64,000 nucleotides of DNA from Caulobacter sp. GTDB taxonomy: Bacteria > Pseudomonadota > Alphaproteobacteria > Caulobacterales > Caulobacteraceae. The notes under the pieces were generated by a model that was given only the letters and a program-made list of their open reading frames with translations, was not told where the DNA came from and did not search any database. Made by a program: the position numbers and the translations under genes. The first letter of the stretch is position 1, and the number at the start of each line of letters is the position of its first letter. Location of the stretch: the NCBI GenBank assembly GCA_028291055.1, contig JAQGIP010000071.1, positions 1 to 64,000 of the forward strand, given 5' to 3'. Below, one piece after another: positions 17,581-25,535 of this stretch.

Positions 17581-18765
17581 ATGTCGAGCATCGACGAATT
17601 CCTTCCGGACTGCGTCTCTGGAGGTCTGGCGTTCGCAAACGCCGTTGAGGCGGGCTTGAGAGCTCTTGCGCCGGATCTGCTGGCGGGCGCCGACGTCGAG
17701 CAAGCCCTGCGCGAACCCCTGGTCCTTGCCGCCTTCGCCAGCGGAGACCCGTTGGGAAATATGGGAGCAGCCATTGGCGGCTTCATCCGCAAGCGGCCCA
17801 CGAGCTTCCGCTCGCGCACCAGTCGGCGCGGGGGCCTCATGGCGCCCGGAGTCGGCGAGTTGAGCACCGACCGGGCGTCGACGGCGGTAGAGGTCCGCCT
17901 CGCCTCGGATGATCTGGCCACCCTCTGCTGGCCAGACGGGTCCAGCGACCGCCATGCCGTACGCCCCATGAAGCGGTTGGCGAATACCCACATCCGCTTG
18001 CCGGCGCAGCCACACTTCTTGATCGAGGACCGGCTTGGAATGGCAGCTTCGGACTATGACGCCCTCGACCACCACGCCCCGACCTGGGCCGAAGCGATGC
18101 GCACGGCAGCCTCAGCCCTCTCCCAGGCCTATCCTCTGTATTGGGCCGCCATCCTGGAGTGCGCCCGCGAGGTCATTCTCTTTCACAGCAACAGCCGCAA
18201 TTCATTCGCGACTACCGACAGCCACGGCTCCTGTTTCATAAATATCGCCGGCGCCGAGCCCTCGGTGGCGATGATGATCGAAGAGATGGCGCACCAGTGC
18301 GGGCACATCGTCTTCAGTTCGATCGCCCATGACCCGGCGAGCATGCTGGCGCCGGCGCCGGAGACACCCCTTGCTCACCTCCTGCGCGGGGGCGAGGAGC
18401 ATCGAACCGTCTGGTCTGCCCTGCACGGGCTGGTCACGGAGTGTCTGATCGCCAAGAGCCTGGACCTCTGCCTGGTCTCAAACGCCCTGTGTCACGCCGA
18501 CGCCTTGGAATGCCTCGCGCGGTTGTCCTTCATCATGCGTAAGCTGAGCAATGACCTTCGCCAGATGAACGCCGCTCCGCTCTTCACGCCCCGAGGACAG
18601 CAGCTGTATCGGGTCATCTTGAACGACTATCTCGCCATCGGCGTGCGGCTGGACGCGCAAACTCGTTCACATTGCTTTCAATCACAGACCTACAATTTCG
18701 ACTACGCCGCCTTCAATGTGGATAACCCGGCCTTCCGGGCCGAACGACCGACGGCGCACCAATGA
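17581..18765 (+). CDS. Uncharacterised protein with EExxHxxxH motif; possible relative of HExxH peptide-modifying enzymes
   Basis: Predicted 394-residue soluble protein. A candidate metal site is E234-E235-M-A-H238-Q-C-G-H242 at the end of a hydrophobic helix, followed ~40 residues later by RTVWSALHGLVTE, with H282. The layout (FLN-type strand, metal helix, then R...LHG helix) resembles the HExxH-motif family of putative peptide beta-hydroxylases/maturases (TIGR04267-like), but the first His is replaced by Glu. That relationship is a hypothesis from memory of the family pattern. ATG 17581 is preferred to TTG 17545, which would overlap the hairpin. Its stop overlaps the start of the aldo/keto reductase by 4 bases, so the two are coupled. 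Confidence 0.7.
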   Translation: MSSIDEFLPDCVSGGLAFANAVEAGLRALAPDLLAGADVEQALREPLVLAAFASGDPLGNMGAAIGGFIRKRPTSFRSRTSRRGGLMAPGVGELSTDRASTAVEVRLASDDLATLCWPDGSSDRHAVRPMKRLANTHIRLPAQPHFLIEDRLGMAASDYDALDHHAPTWAEAMRTAASALSQAYPLYWAAILECAREVILFHSNSRNSFATTDSHGSCFINIAGAEPSVAMMIEEMAHQCGHIVFSSIAHDPASMLAPAPETPLAHLLRGGEEHRTVWSALHGLVTECLIAKSLDLCLVSNALCHADALECLARLSFIMRKLSNDLRQMNAAPLFTPRGQQLYRVILNDYLAIGVRLDAQTRSHCFQSQTYNFDYAAFNVDNPAFRAERPTAHQ

Positions 18766-20030
18766 TTGCCGTCGAGGACCTGTCTCCGGTGGGATTCGGC
18801 GCCTATCGGACCTCGATCCTGTCGGAGTCCCATCGAACGGCGCTCTGCAAGGCTCTCGACCACGGCTGCAACCTCATCGACACCGCCCCGAACTACGCGA
18901 ACGGGGGATCAGAACGCCTGATCGGCAGCGTCGTGGGCGGAGCGCTCAGGCGAACGGTCTTCCTCATCACCAAGGCCGGGTATGCGGCTCAGGGCGGCCT
19001 TTCGACCGGCGCGGCGCGAGCCCTTGCCGAAGCCCGCGCCGTCGATCTCGGGAACGGAGATACTCATTGCCTGGACCCGGCCTTCCTCGAGGAAAGTATC
19101 TCGGGATCGCTTTCCAGACTGGCGACCGATCGGGCCGACGCCGTCCTGCTTCACAATCCGGAGCATCAGCTCGCGATGGACGGGGCGAACCACGCCGCAT
19201 TTCTTGACCTGCTCAAGGACGCCATTGCGGCGATCAATGCGACCGTGCAACGCGGCAGGGCGCGCTACTGGGGAATAAGTTCGAACCGTCTTCGGGCCGC
19301 ACCGGCCGCCGGCTTCATCACGCTTTCGAACGTCTTGGCTTGCGCCGACGCCGTCGGGGCCCGAGAGGGGTTCGCCTTTGTCCAGATGCCTGCGAACCTG
19401 GTTGAATGGGACACGCTCAGCGACGCCGCGGGCACAGGGTCTTTGGTGCGCCAGGCAGCTGCTGAAGGCCTCACGACGATCGCCAACCGCGCGCTTAGTG
19501 CGCGCACCGCCGCGGGGGGCGTGCGCCTGACCGAGGCATGTCACGCCGAGGCGTCCATCTCTCTGGAAGCCGCAATCGAGTCTCTGTGCCGTGCGGTAGA
19601 CGAACAGGCGGCTCTGCGCGGCCAGGCGCTGCGCATTCTCGACCTCCCGCGCGTCCAGATGGCGCGCGATGCGCTGTTGGCCGCCAGCAACCCCGACGCA
19701 GTCGATCAGGTCGTCGAAATGGTGTGGCGCCCTATCCTCGATCTCCTGTTCGACGACGGACCACCCCCAGCCGTCAGGCAAGCGACGATCGACCTTGTCG
19801 CCGCCGCTCGCGATCGCGCCCGCCTCAACGGATCTGCTCAGACCCGCCGGCTGCTCAATGATCCTCAAGTCCGCGCGCGGCTACAAGGCCTCGCGCCGGC
19901 CCCGCTGCAGACTCTCGCATGCGACAGTCTGCTTCGCGCGGGCTTCGACCACGTCCTCGTCGGCATGAGGCAGGAAACCTACGTAGAGGACTTCTCCGAG
20001 CGCTTTGTGCGCCATTTCCCCCATCCATAG
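18762..20030 (+). CDS. Aldo/keto reductase family protein, enlarged
   Basis: Predicted 422-residue NAD(P)H-dependent oxidoreductase. The aldo/keto reductase tetrad is visible: Asp in LIDTAPNYANGGSERLIG, Tyr in PNY, Lys in FLITKAGY, and His in VLLHNPEH. The usual C-terminal cofactor segment VLVGMRQETYVEDF is present. It is about 80-100 residues longer than typical members, with extra sequence between the QMPANLVEW segment and the C-terminus. Starts in an ATGA overlap with the EExxHxxxH protein, implying joint function, perhaps a reduction following peptide or small-molecule modification. It converges with the PBP gene. Substrate unknown. Confidence 0.85.
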   Translation: MIAVEDLSPVGFGAYRTSILSESHRTALCKALDHGCNLIDTAPNYANGGSERLIGSVVGGALRRTVFLITKAGYAAQGGLSTGAARALAEARAVDLGNGDTHCLDPAFLEESISGSLSRLATDRADAVLLHNPEHQLAMDGANHAAFLDLLKDAIAAINATVQRGRARYWGISSNRLRAAPAAGFITLSNVLACADAVGAREGFAFVQMPANLVEWDTLSDAAGTGSLVRQAAAEGLTTIANRALSARTAAGGVRLTEACHAEASISLEAAIESLCRAVDEQAALRGQALRILDLPRVQMARDALLAASNPDAVDQVVEMVWRPILDLLFDDGPPPAVRQATIDLVAAARDRARLNGSAQTRRLLNDPQVRARLQGLAPAPLQTLACDSLLRAGFDHVLVGMRQETYVEDFSERFVRHFPHP

Positions 20031-20078
20031 CCCGCGGACGCGAACGGCAGGAAAAGGGGGCGGGCCATGGGCCCGACC

Positions 20079-22220
20079 TCAATAGGGCAGATCTTCCGGG
20101 GTCGGGTTCTTGGGCTTGTCGGCGTCCGGCGTCTCGCCCGGAATCACGGGCGCGACCGGCGCTTCCTCCTGGGCCGCGCGGGCGAATTCGGAGGCCAGCG
20201 TGCCGTAGAAGCCGTTGCGGGGGTCGGCTTCGTACTGCAGGGCCGGGTCGGGCAGCAGCCAGTCGAAGTCGCGGATGGCCAGGCCTTCGTGCGCCACGAT
20301 CATGAAGCGCCGCCAGATGGCTGCCGGGATGTCGCCGCCGACCACGTGGTTCATGGGCTTGTCGTCGTCGTTGCCGACCCATACGCCGGTCACGTAATCG
20401 GGCGTGAAGCCCACGAACCAGGCGTCGCGCCAGTTCTGGCTGGTGCCGGTCTTGCCCGCGGCGGGGCGCCCGAACGCGGCGCGCTTGGCGGTGCCCAGCT
20501 CCACGACCTTCTTCATCATCTTCACCATCATGCTGGCGCGCGCGACGTCATAGACCTGGGCCGGATCGGAGGTGGTGTGGGTGAACAGCGCCTTGCCGTC
20601 GGTGGTGGTGATGGCGTCGACCATGTAGGGGGCCAGGCGCTTGCCGCCCTGCTGGAAGACCTGGAAGCCCGAGACCAGCTCAAGCAGATTGACCTCATAG
20701 GCGCCCAGCGCCACCGACAGGTCCGGCCGCGAGGGCACCGAGGTGAAGCCGAAGCGACGGGCCAGGTCGCCGATGGCGTCGCCGCCGGCCTGGGCGGCCA
20801 GCTTCACGGCCACGGTGTTGATGGAGTTGGTCAGGGCCTGTTCGACGGTGACCGCGCCGCGATAGCCGCCGCCATAGTTCTCCGGCGTCCAGTTGCCGAA
20901 CTTCACCGGCCCGTCGACCACCACGTCGGTGGGCAGCACGCCCTTTTCCAGGGCGGCGGCATAGACGAAGGGCTTGAAGGTGGAGCCCGGCTGGCGCTTG
21001 GCCTGGACCGCGCGGTTGAAGGGGGTCTCGTCATAGTCGCCGCCGCCGACCATGGCGCGGATCGAGCCATCGGTTCCCAAGGTCAGCAGCGCCGCCTGGC
21101 TGGCGCCGCCGCGCTTGCCGTCGCTGGCCAGGACCTGACGCACGACGTTGGCGCCGGTGTGCTGCAGCTTGGGATCGATGGTCAGGCGCACGACCAGGTC
21201 CGGCGCGTTGGGGCCGACGATACGCACCGCCTCAACGGTGGCGTAGTCGAGGATGTAGCCGAAATCGCCCTCGTTGCGGACGGCCTCGGGCTTCAGCTTC
21301 GGCACGTCGAGCAGGGCGGCCTGTTCCTGTTCCGCCGTGATCCAGCCCTCGCCGCGCATGTTGGCCAGGATCAGGTGGGAGCGGGCGAGCGCACGCTCCA
21401 TGCCGTGGTTCAGCGCCAGGCGCGAGGGCGCCTTGGGCAGGCCCGCCAGCAGGCAGGCTTCCGACAGGGTGAGCTGGCTGGCTGGCTTGCCGAAATAGGC
21501 GCGCGAGGCGCCGTCGACGCCGAAGGTCCCGGCCCCGAAATAGGTGCGGTTCAGATAGAGTTCGAGGATCTCATCCCTGCTCATGACCTTGGTCATGCGC
21601 TGGGCCATGAGCATTTCCTGGAGCTTGCGCTTGGTGGTCTGGTCGGGGGTCAGGAACATCCCCTTGGCCAGTTGTTGGGTGAGCGTCGAGCCGCCCTGGA
21701 CGATGTGGCCGGCGCGCCAGTTGATCCAGGCCGCGCGCGCGATGCCATAGAGGTCGACGGCGCCGTGCTTGTAGAAGCGCTTGTCCTCGGCCGCCAGGAA
21801 GGCCTGGGGCAGATAGGCGGGCACCGAGCCCAGGGTGACGCGTTCGCCGTAGCGCGGGCCACGGCTGGCGATCAGCTCGCCGCCCCGGTCATAAAAGCGG
21901 ATGCCGGGCGCGCGGTTGATGGCGAAGAGGGATTCCCGCGCCGGCAATTCCGGCGTGTCGCGCAGGTATTTGAACCAGATGTAGCCGGCGCCCGAGGCCG
22001 CGGCGACCACGACCAGCAGGACGAGGACGGCCAGGGTCTTCCAGATCCAGCCGAGGCGGCGCGCCTTCTTGTGCTTCAGGTCGGCGCGGAAGGGTTGCGG
22101 CTCGGGTTCGGGTTCGCGATCCGGCTCCTCGGGCGGAGGAGGAGGCGGGGGCGGCGGCGGCGCTGCGGCTTGCGGCGGCTCGTCGCTGAACTTGAAAGGT
22201 TCGAGGGTCCAGTCGTTCAC
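20079..22220 (-). CDS. Class A penicillin-binding protein, PBP1A family
   Basis: Bifunctional peptidoglycan synthase anchored in the inner membrane. 713 residues: cytoplasmic tail with a ten-proline run at residues 21-30, TM ~57-82, GT51 glycosyltransferase domain (AAEDKRFYKHGAVD with catalytic Glu; QGGSTLTQQLAKG), and transpeptidase with SxxK (GSTFKPF), SxN (SINT) and KTG (AGKTGTSQNW). All catalytic motifs are intact. The C-terminal tail is short and Pro/Glu-rich. Caulobacteraceae carry several class A PBPs, so the exact paralogue (PbpC, PbpX, PbpY, Pbp1A) is not assigned. It is divergent from the YcgN-type gene, with 63 bases between. Confidence 0.92.
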   Translation of the reverse strand: MNDWTLEPFKFSDEPPQAAAPPPPPPPPPPEEPDREPEPEPQPFRADLKHKKARRLGWIWKTLAVLVLLVVVAAASGAGYIWFKYLRDTPELPARESLFAINRAPGIRFYDRGGELIASRGPRYGERVTLGSVPAYLPQAFLAAEDKRFYKHGAVDLYGIARAAWINWRAGHIVQGGSTLTQQLAKGMFLTPDQTTKRKLQEMLMAQRMTKVMSRDEILELYLNRTYFGAGTFGVDGASRAYFGKPASQLTLSEACLLAGLPKAPSRLALNHGMERALARSHLILANMRGEGWITAEQEQAALLDVPKLKPEAVRNEGDFGYILDYATVEAVRIVGPNAPDLVVRLTIDPKLQHTGANVVRQVLASDGKRGGASQAALLTLGTDGSIRAMVGGGDYDETPFNRAVQAKRQPGSTFKPFVYAAALEKGVLPTDVVVDGPVKFGNWTPENYGGGYRGAVTVEQALTNSINTVAVKLAAQAGGDAIGDLARRFGFTSVPSRPDLSVALGAYEVNLLELVSGFQVFQQGGKRLAPYMVDAITTTDGKALFTHTTSDPAQVYDVARASMMVKMMKKVVELGTAKRAAFGRPAAGKTGTSQNWRDAWFVGFTPDYVTGVWVGNDDDKPMNHVVGGDIPAAIWRRFMIVAHEGLAIRDFDWLLPDPALQYEADPRNGFYGTLASEFARAAQEEAPVAPVIPGETPDADKPKNPTPEDLPY

Positions 22221-22283
22221 GTCGGACTATGTGGCCTTTTTACCTTTGGGCTTACGCGCGCTAGCGGCTACTACGCTCGGATC

Positions 22284-22760
22284 ATGCCGGAAAGACCCTA
22301 CTGGGAAACCAAGAGCCTTCGCGAGATGAGCGAGCGCGAGTGGGAGAGCCTATGCGATGGCTGCGGCCTTTGCTGCCTTGTTCGCTTCGAGGATGAGGAT
22401 ACCGGCGAGATCATACCCACGCGCGTGCATTGCCGCCTGTTCGATCCGGCCGCCTGTGCTTGCATCGACTATACGAACCGCAAGGCCCATGTGCCGGACT
22501 GCATCAAGCTGACGCCCTATAATATCGAGGCGCTGGAGTGGATGCCGGCCTCCTGCGCCTACCGGCGCCTGCATGAGGGCAAGCCCCTGCCCCAGTGGCA
22601 TCCGCTGATCACCGGCGATCCGGAGAGTGTGCACAAGGCGGGCGTGTCGGTGCGCGGCCAGACCATTCCCGAACAGTCGTTGGAGACGGACGAGGACGCG
22701 CTGGATTTCGCGGCCTGGGACCTGAACAAGGACAAGGGCGACGAGCCTTACGAAGGCTAG
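22284..22760 (+). CDS. YcgN family cysteine-cluster protein
   Basis: Predicted 158-residue cytosolic protein of the YcgN/UPF0153-UPF0260 group. It starts MPERPYWETKSLREMSEREW, matching the family N-terminus, and carries the cysteine cluster CDGCGLCCLVRF followed by further Cys residues (VHCRLFD, CACIDYTNR, DCIKLTP, SCAYRRL). The spacing suggests a zinc or Fe-S site. Biochemical role unknown. The start is internal to a much longer spurious open frame and was chosen by family N-terminus and codon use. Followed by a large inverted repeat. Confidence 0.88.
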   Translation: MPERPYWETKSLREMSEREWESLCDGCGLCCLVRFEDEDTGEIIPTRVHCRLFDPAACACIDYTNRKAHVPDCIKLTPYNIEALEWMPASCAYRRLHEGKPLPQWHPLITGDPESVHKAGVSVRGQTIPEQSLETDEDALDFAAWDLNKDKGDEPYEG

Positions 22761-22779
22761 GGCCGATCGACGTCCTGGA

Positions 22780-23040
22780 TTGCGCTCAACCCCAACCGGC
22801 CTGGCTGGCACTTGGCTCAGCTTTGGACTCGGAAGGAAGAGAAGGTAGGGGAGAAGCGGAAGAGGTCGGCGCTTCTCGCGCCTGTCGGCCTGAAGCTGAT
22901 TTGCTTTCAGAGGCGCTGCGCGCCTCGGTGACGCCGGGAGGCCGGAGGCGTAAGCGCCGACCTTGCAGCAACCGCTGCCTCTTCCACTTCTCCCCTACCC
23001 TTCTCTTCCTTCCAAACCCAATGCGAGGCCGGAGCCGCCC
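22780..23040. repeat. Large intergenic inverted repeat between YcgN and DUF805 genes
   Basis: The 336-base gap has no gene. Left arm at about 22829-22866 (GGAAGGAAGAGAAGGTAGGG, then GAGAAGCGGAAGAGG) is the inverse of the right arm at about 22979-23016 (CCTCTTCCACTTCTCCCCTA, then CCCTTCTCTTCCTTCC). Inner arms TCGGCGCTT and AAGCGCCGA also pair. It would form a very long hairpin in RNA. Sits between convergent gene ends. Confidence 0.75.
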
Positions 23041-23096
23041 ACGGGCCTAACCCGGCGCCCTGATCGCCGACGCATCCATCGGACTTGAAGCGACGG

Positions 23097-23591
23097 TCAG
23101 ACCTCGACGGGCGGCGGAGCGGCCGGCGGATTGTCGAGAACGCTGCGGGGCCGCGCGGGACCGAAGCGGTTATCGCCCGGCTGGCCCGGCGCAAGGCCCG
23201 TCCAGAGCAGGAAGCCCAGGCTGACCAGGGCCCACAGGCCCACCAGGACCACCAACAGCAGGGCGCCCATCAACAGCCCCGCCACGGCCACCCCGTCGCC
23301 GCGCGCCACCGCCGATACGAGACCCGTGCCCAGCCACATGACACCGACGATGAAGCAGACGAGGCCCACCACGTCGGGGATCAGCTGGATGAAGCCGCTC
23401 TTGCCCAGATCGTGCAGCCGCTTGGTATGCAGGCAGACGAAGGGGAAGATCAGCAGGACATGGATCAGGTAGCCGAAGGGTGGGACGAAGTGGGCCGCCC
23501 ACCAGATCCCCGTGAGGATGGCGATGCCGATCCAGAAGTCTTTCTGGCCGATGCGCCCCTTGGTCGAGAGGAACAGGGTCTTCCAGTCCAT
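23097..23591 (-). CDS. DUF805 family membrane protein
   Basis: Predicted 164-residue inner-membrane protein. DUF805 signature: an opening like MDWKTLFLSTKGRIGQKDFW, then hydrophobic segments (WIGIAILTGIWWAAHFVPPF, IHVLLIFPFVCLHTKRLHDL) with the conserved RLHDLGKSGF loop, two further membrane segments, and a short tail ending in the GDNRFGP motif and Pro-rich residues. Function unknown. A second, divergent DUF805 gene lies just upstream on the same strand, separated by a repeat element. Confidence 0.9.
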   Translation of the reverse strand: MDWKTLFLSTKGRIGQKDFWIGIAILTGIWWAAHFVPPFGYLIHVLLIFPFVCLHTKRLHDLGKSGFIQLIPDVVGLVCFIVGVMWLGTGLVSAVARGDGVAVAGLLMGALLLVVLVGLWALVSLGFLLWTGLAPGQPGDNRFGPARPRSVLDNPPAAPPPVEV

Positions 23592-23665
23592 GATCGGCTC
23601 CGGGCGGCGAACGGCGGGGCCGAGCGCGAAGGCCAGCTTAGCACGCCCTAGAGTGAAACGCGGCG

Positions 23666-23825
23666 CAACCCGCTGAACTCCAAGGCATCGTCAGAGCCGG
23701 ACTTGTTCCGGCTATCCAAGAACACGGCGGTCAGGTGAATAACGCGCCGACGCTCAGCGGCTCGGCTCGACTGCCCGTGTGCATGGCCCCCCGGAACAAG
23801 TCCGGGGGTGACGAAACCGGAGAGG
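23666..23825. repeat. 160-bp repeat element, copy 1 (GGACTTGTTCC family)
   Basis: Starts CAACCCGCTGAA and ends GGAGAGG. The copy at 44286-44445 has the same length and about 85% or better identity by eye, including the shared internal AACGCGCCGAC. It is bounded internally by the inverse cores CCGGACTTGTTCCGG (23697-23711) and CCGGAACAAGTCCGG (23791-23805). Lies between the two DUF805 genes. Confidence 0.85.
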
Positions 23826-23841
23826 TGATCGGGCCTTCACC

Positions 23842-24261
23842 CTAGAGGACGTGCGGCTCCGGTTTCAGCGGGGCGGGCCCGAAGCGGTTTTCCCCGGCAT
23901 TGCCCTTGATCAGGCCGATCACGATCAGGAAGGCGGCCAGGATCCAGGGCGAGGGATGGGTCAGCAGCGGCGGCGCGCGCAGGTAGGTCAGGATGTAGCT
24001 TTCACGCGCGGCGTCGCGCCAGGCGGCGGCGATGAAGGCGGCCAGGCAAACCAACACCAACCAGGTTCCGGCGCGTCCGAAGTCGTGCATGCGCCGCGAG
24101 ATCAGGCAGACCCAGGGCCAGATGAAGAACAGCGCCAGCCAGCGGGCCGGCGGCAGGGCCAGCAACGGGCCGCTCAGCACCAGCAGGATGGCCAGGGCCT
24201 CCCAGTAAGGCCGTCGCCCGATGCGGCCGTCGGAATGGCCGTAGATGTCCCAAAGCGTCAT
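23842..24261 (-). CDS. DUF805 family membrane protein
   Basis: Predicted 139-residue inner-membrane protein and divergent paralogue of the gene at 23097-23591. Opening MTLWDIYGHSDGRIGRRPYW matches the DUF805 start, followed by four hydrophobic segments, the RRMHDFGRAGTWLV loop equivalent to RLHDLG, and a C-terminal GENRFGPAP motif shared with the neighbour. The tandem pair suggests duplication. Function unknown. A 157-base gap separates it from the divergent J-domain gene. Confidence 0.85.
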   Translation of the reverse strand: MTLWDIYGHSDGRIGRRPYWEALAILLVLSGPLLALPPARWLALFFIWPWVCLISRRMHDFGRAGTWLVLVCLAAFIAAAWRDAARESYILTYLRAPPLLTHPSPWILAAFLIVIGLIKGNAGENRFGPAPLKPEPHVL

Positions 24262-24418
24262 GCATGCCCCTCGGCCCCTAGGCTAGAGAGGGCGGCGGCG
24301 CTCCGCCAGAGCGGTGGCCATGTGATATTAATGCAACAATCCCTCTTGCGCGCGGCTGTGAATGCCTTAACTGGATAGCCGTTTCCTCAAACCATCGGCC
24401 TTCAGGGAGTAGCCGGGC

Positions 24419-25321
24419 TTGGCGCGTGATCCGTACATGGAACTGGGTGTGTCGCGCGCGGCGAGCCACGAGGAAATCCGCAAGGCCTTCCGCAAGCTGG
24501 CCAAGCAGTACCACCCCGACGCCAACCCGGGCGACAAGGCCGCCGAGGAGCGCTTCAAGAAGGTCAGCGCCGCCTTCGACATCGTCGGCGACGAGGACAA
24601 GCGGCGCAAATTCGACGGCGGCCTGCTGGACGCCGACGGCAACGACACGCCGCGCTATGCCGGCAACCCCTTCGGCGGCGGCGGCTTCAGCCCGCAGGGC
24701 GCCGACCCGGAAGGCATCGACCTGTCGGACCTGTTCGGCGAGGTGTTCGGGCGCGGCCAGCGCGGCGGCGGCGGCGGCGGCTTCGGCTTCGGCGGCCCCG
24801 CCAAGGGCCAGGACGTGCGCGCCCGTATCGAGATCGAGCTGGAAGAATCCATCGCCGGCGCCAAGAAGCGCATCGCCTTTTCCGACGGCCGCAGCCTGGA
24901 CATCACCATCCAGCCCGGCACGGTCGATGGCCGCGTGCTGCGCCTCAAGGGCCAGGGCGCGCCGGGCCGCGCCGGCCCGGGCGACGCGCTGATCGAGATC
25001 GTGGTCAAGCCGCACCCGGTCTATCGCCGCGAGGGCGACGTGCTGGTCATGGAGCTGCCGATCTCGGTGCCCGACGCGGTGCTGGGCGGCAAGGTGCAGA
25101 CCCCCACCCCCGACGGCCCGGTGACCATCACCATCCCCAAGGGCGCCAACACCGGCCGCGTGCTGCGCCTGAAGGGCCGGGGCATGCCCGACGCCAAGGG
25201 CGGCCGCGGCGACCTGATGGCCCGGCTGGTCATCGCCCTGCCCGACGAGATCGACGCCGAGCTGGAGAAGTTCGCGGAAGAGTGGCGCGAGAAGCGGCCC
25301 TATCGGCCTAAGCGGCGGTAG
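24419..25321 (+). CDS. J-domain protein, DnaJ/CbpA type without zinc finger
   Basis: Predicted 300-residue co-chaperone that stimulates DnaK ATP hydrolysis and delivers substrates. Residues 1-70 are a J domain with intact HPD at 32-34, followed by a Gly/Phe-rich linker (GGGGGGFGFGG) and two beta domains of the DnaJ C-terminal region (IELEESIAGAKKRI; GDVLVMELPISVPDAVLGGK). There is no CxxCxGxG zinc centre, so it is CbpA-like rather than DnaJ proper. The start is TTG 24419, giving MARDPYMELGVSR, supported by AGGGAG upstream; the next ATG would delete the J-domain start. Followed by a repeat. Confidence 0.9.
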   Translation: MARDPYMELGVSRAASHEEIRKAFRKLAKQYHPDANPGDKAAEERFKKVSAAFDIVGDEDKRRKFDGGLLDADGNDTPRYAGNPFGGGGFSPQGADPEGIDLSDLFGEVFGRGQRGGGGGGFGFGGPAKGQDVRARIEIELEESIAGAKKRIAFSDGRSLDITIQPGTVDGRVLRLKGQGAPGRAGPGDALIEIVVKPHPVYRREGDVLVMELPISVPDAVLGGKVQTPTPDGPVTITIPKGANTGRVLRLKGRGMPDAKGGRGDLMARLVIALPDEIDAELEKFAEEWREKRPYRPKRR

Positions 25322-25341
25322 GCTGGAGGCCTGGGACCTGT

Positions 25342-25521
25342 GGACAGTTGGGGCGATTGCCGGCGCTCGCCACCCAATCCCCCACCGTCACCACCGGACT
25401 TGTTCCGGTGGCCCATGAACCCCGTGTTTGATGGGGCGTAGCGCCAGCGGAGCCTTTGAGCCCACGTCGCCGGCGCCCCGCGGGAACGCCGCGCCGCGAC
25501 GCTCCCACCTTCTCACCGGGC
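25342..25521. repeat. ~175-bp repeat, left copy flanking the glycosyltransferase pair
   Basis: Runs from GGACAGTTGGGG through the core CCGGACTTGTTCCGG (25394-25408) to CTCCCACCTTCTCACCGGGC. The inverse complement, highly similar, lies at 27934-28106. Together they bracket the two divergent genes at 25536-27866. Confidence 0.8.
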
Positions 25522-25535
25522 AATGGATCGCCGCT

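Noticed and set aside
20067-22283. Long plus-strand open frame upstream of the YcgN-type start
   Set aside because: It is antisense to the well-supported PBP gene, has low-complexity Gly/Ala/Val composition and no domain. Only the part from 22284 is real.
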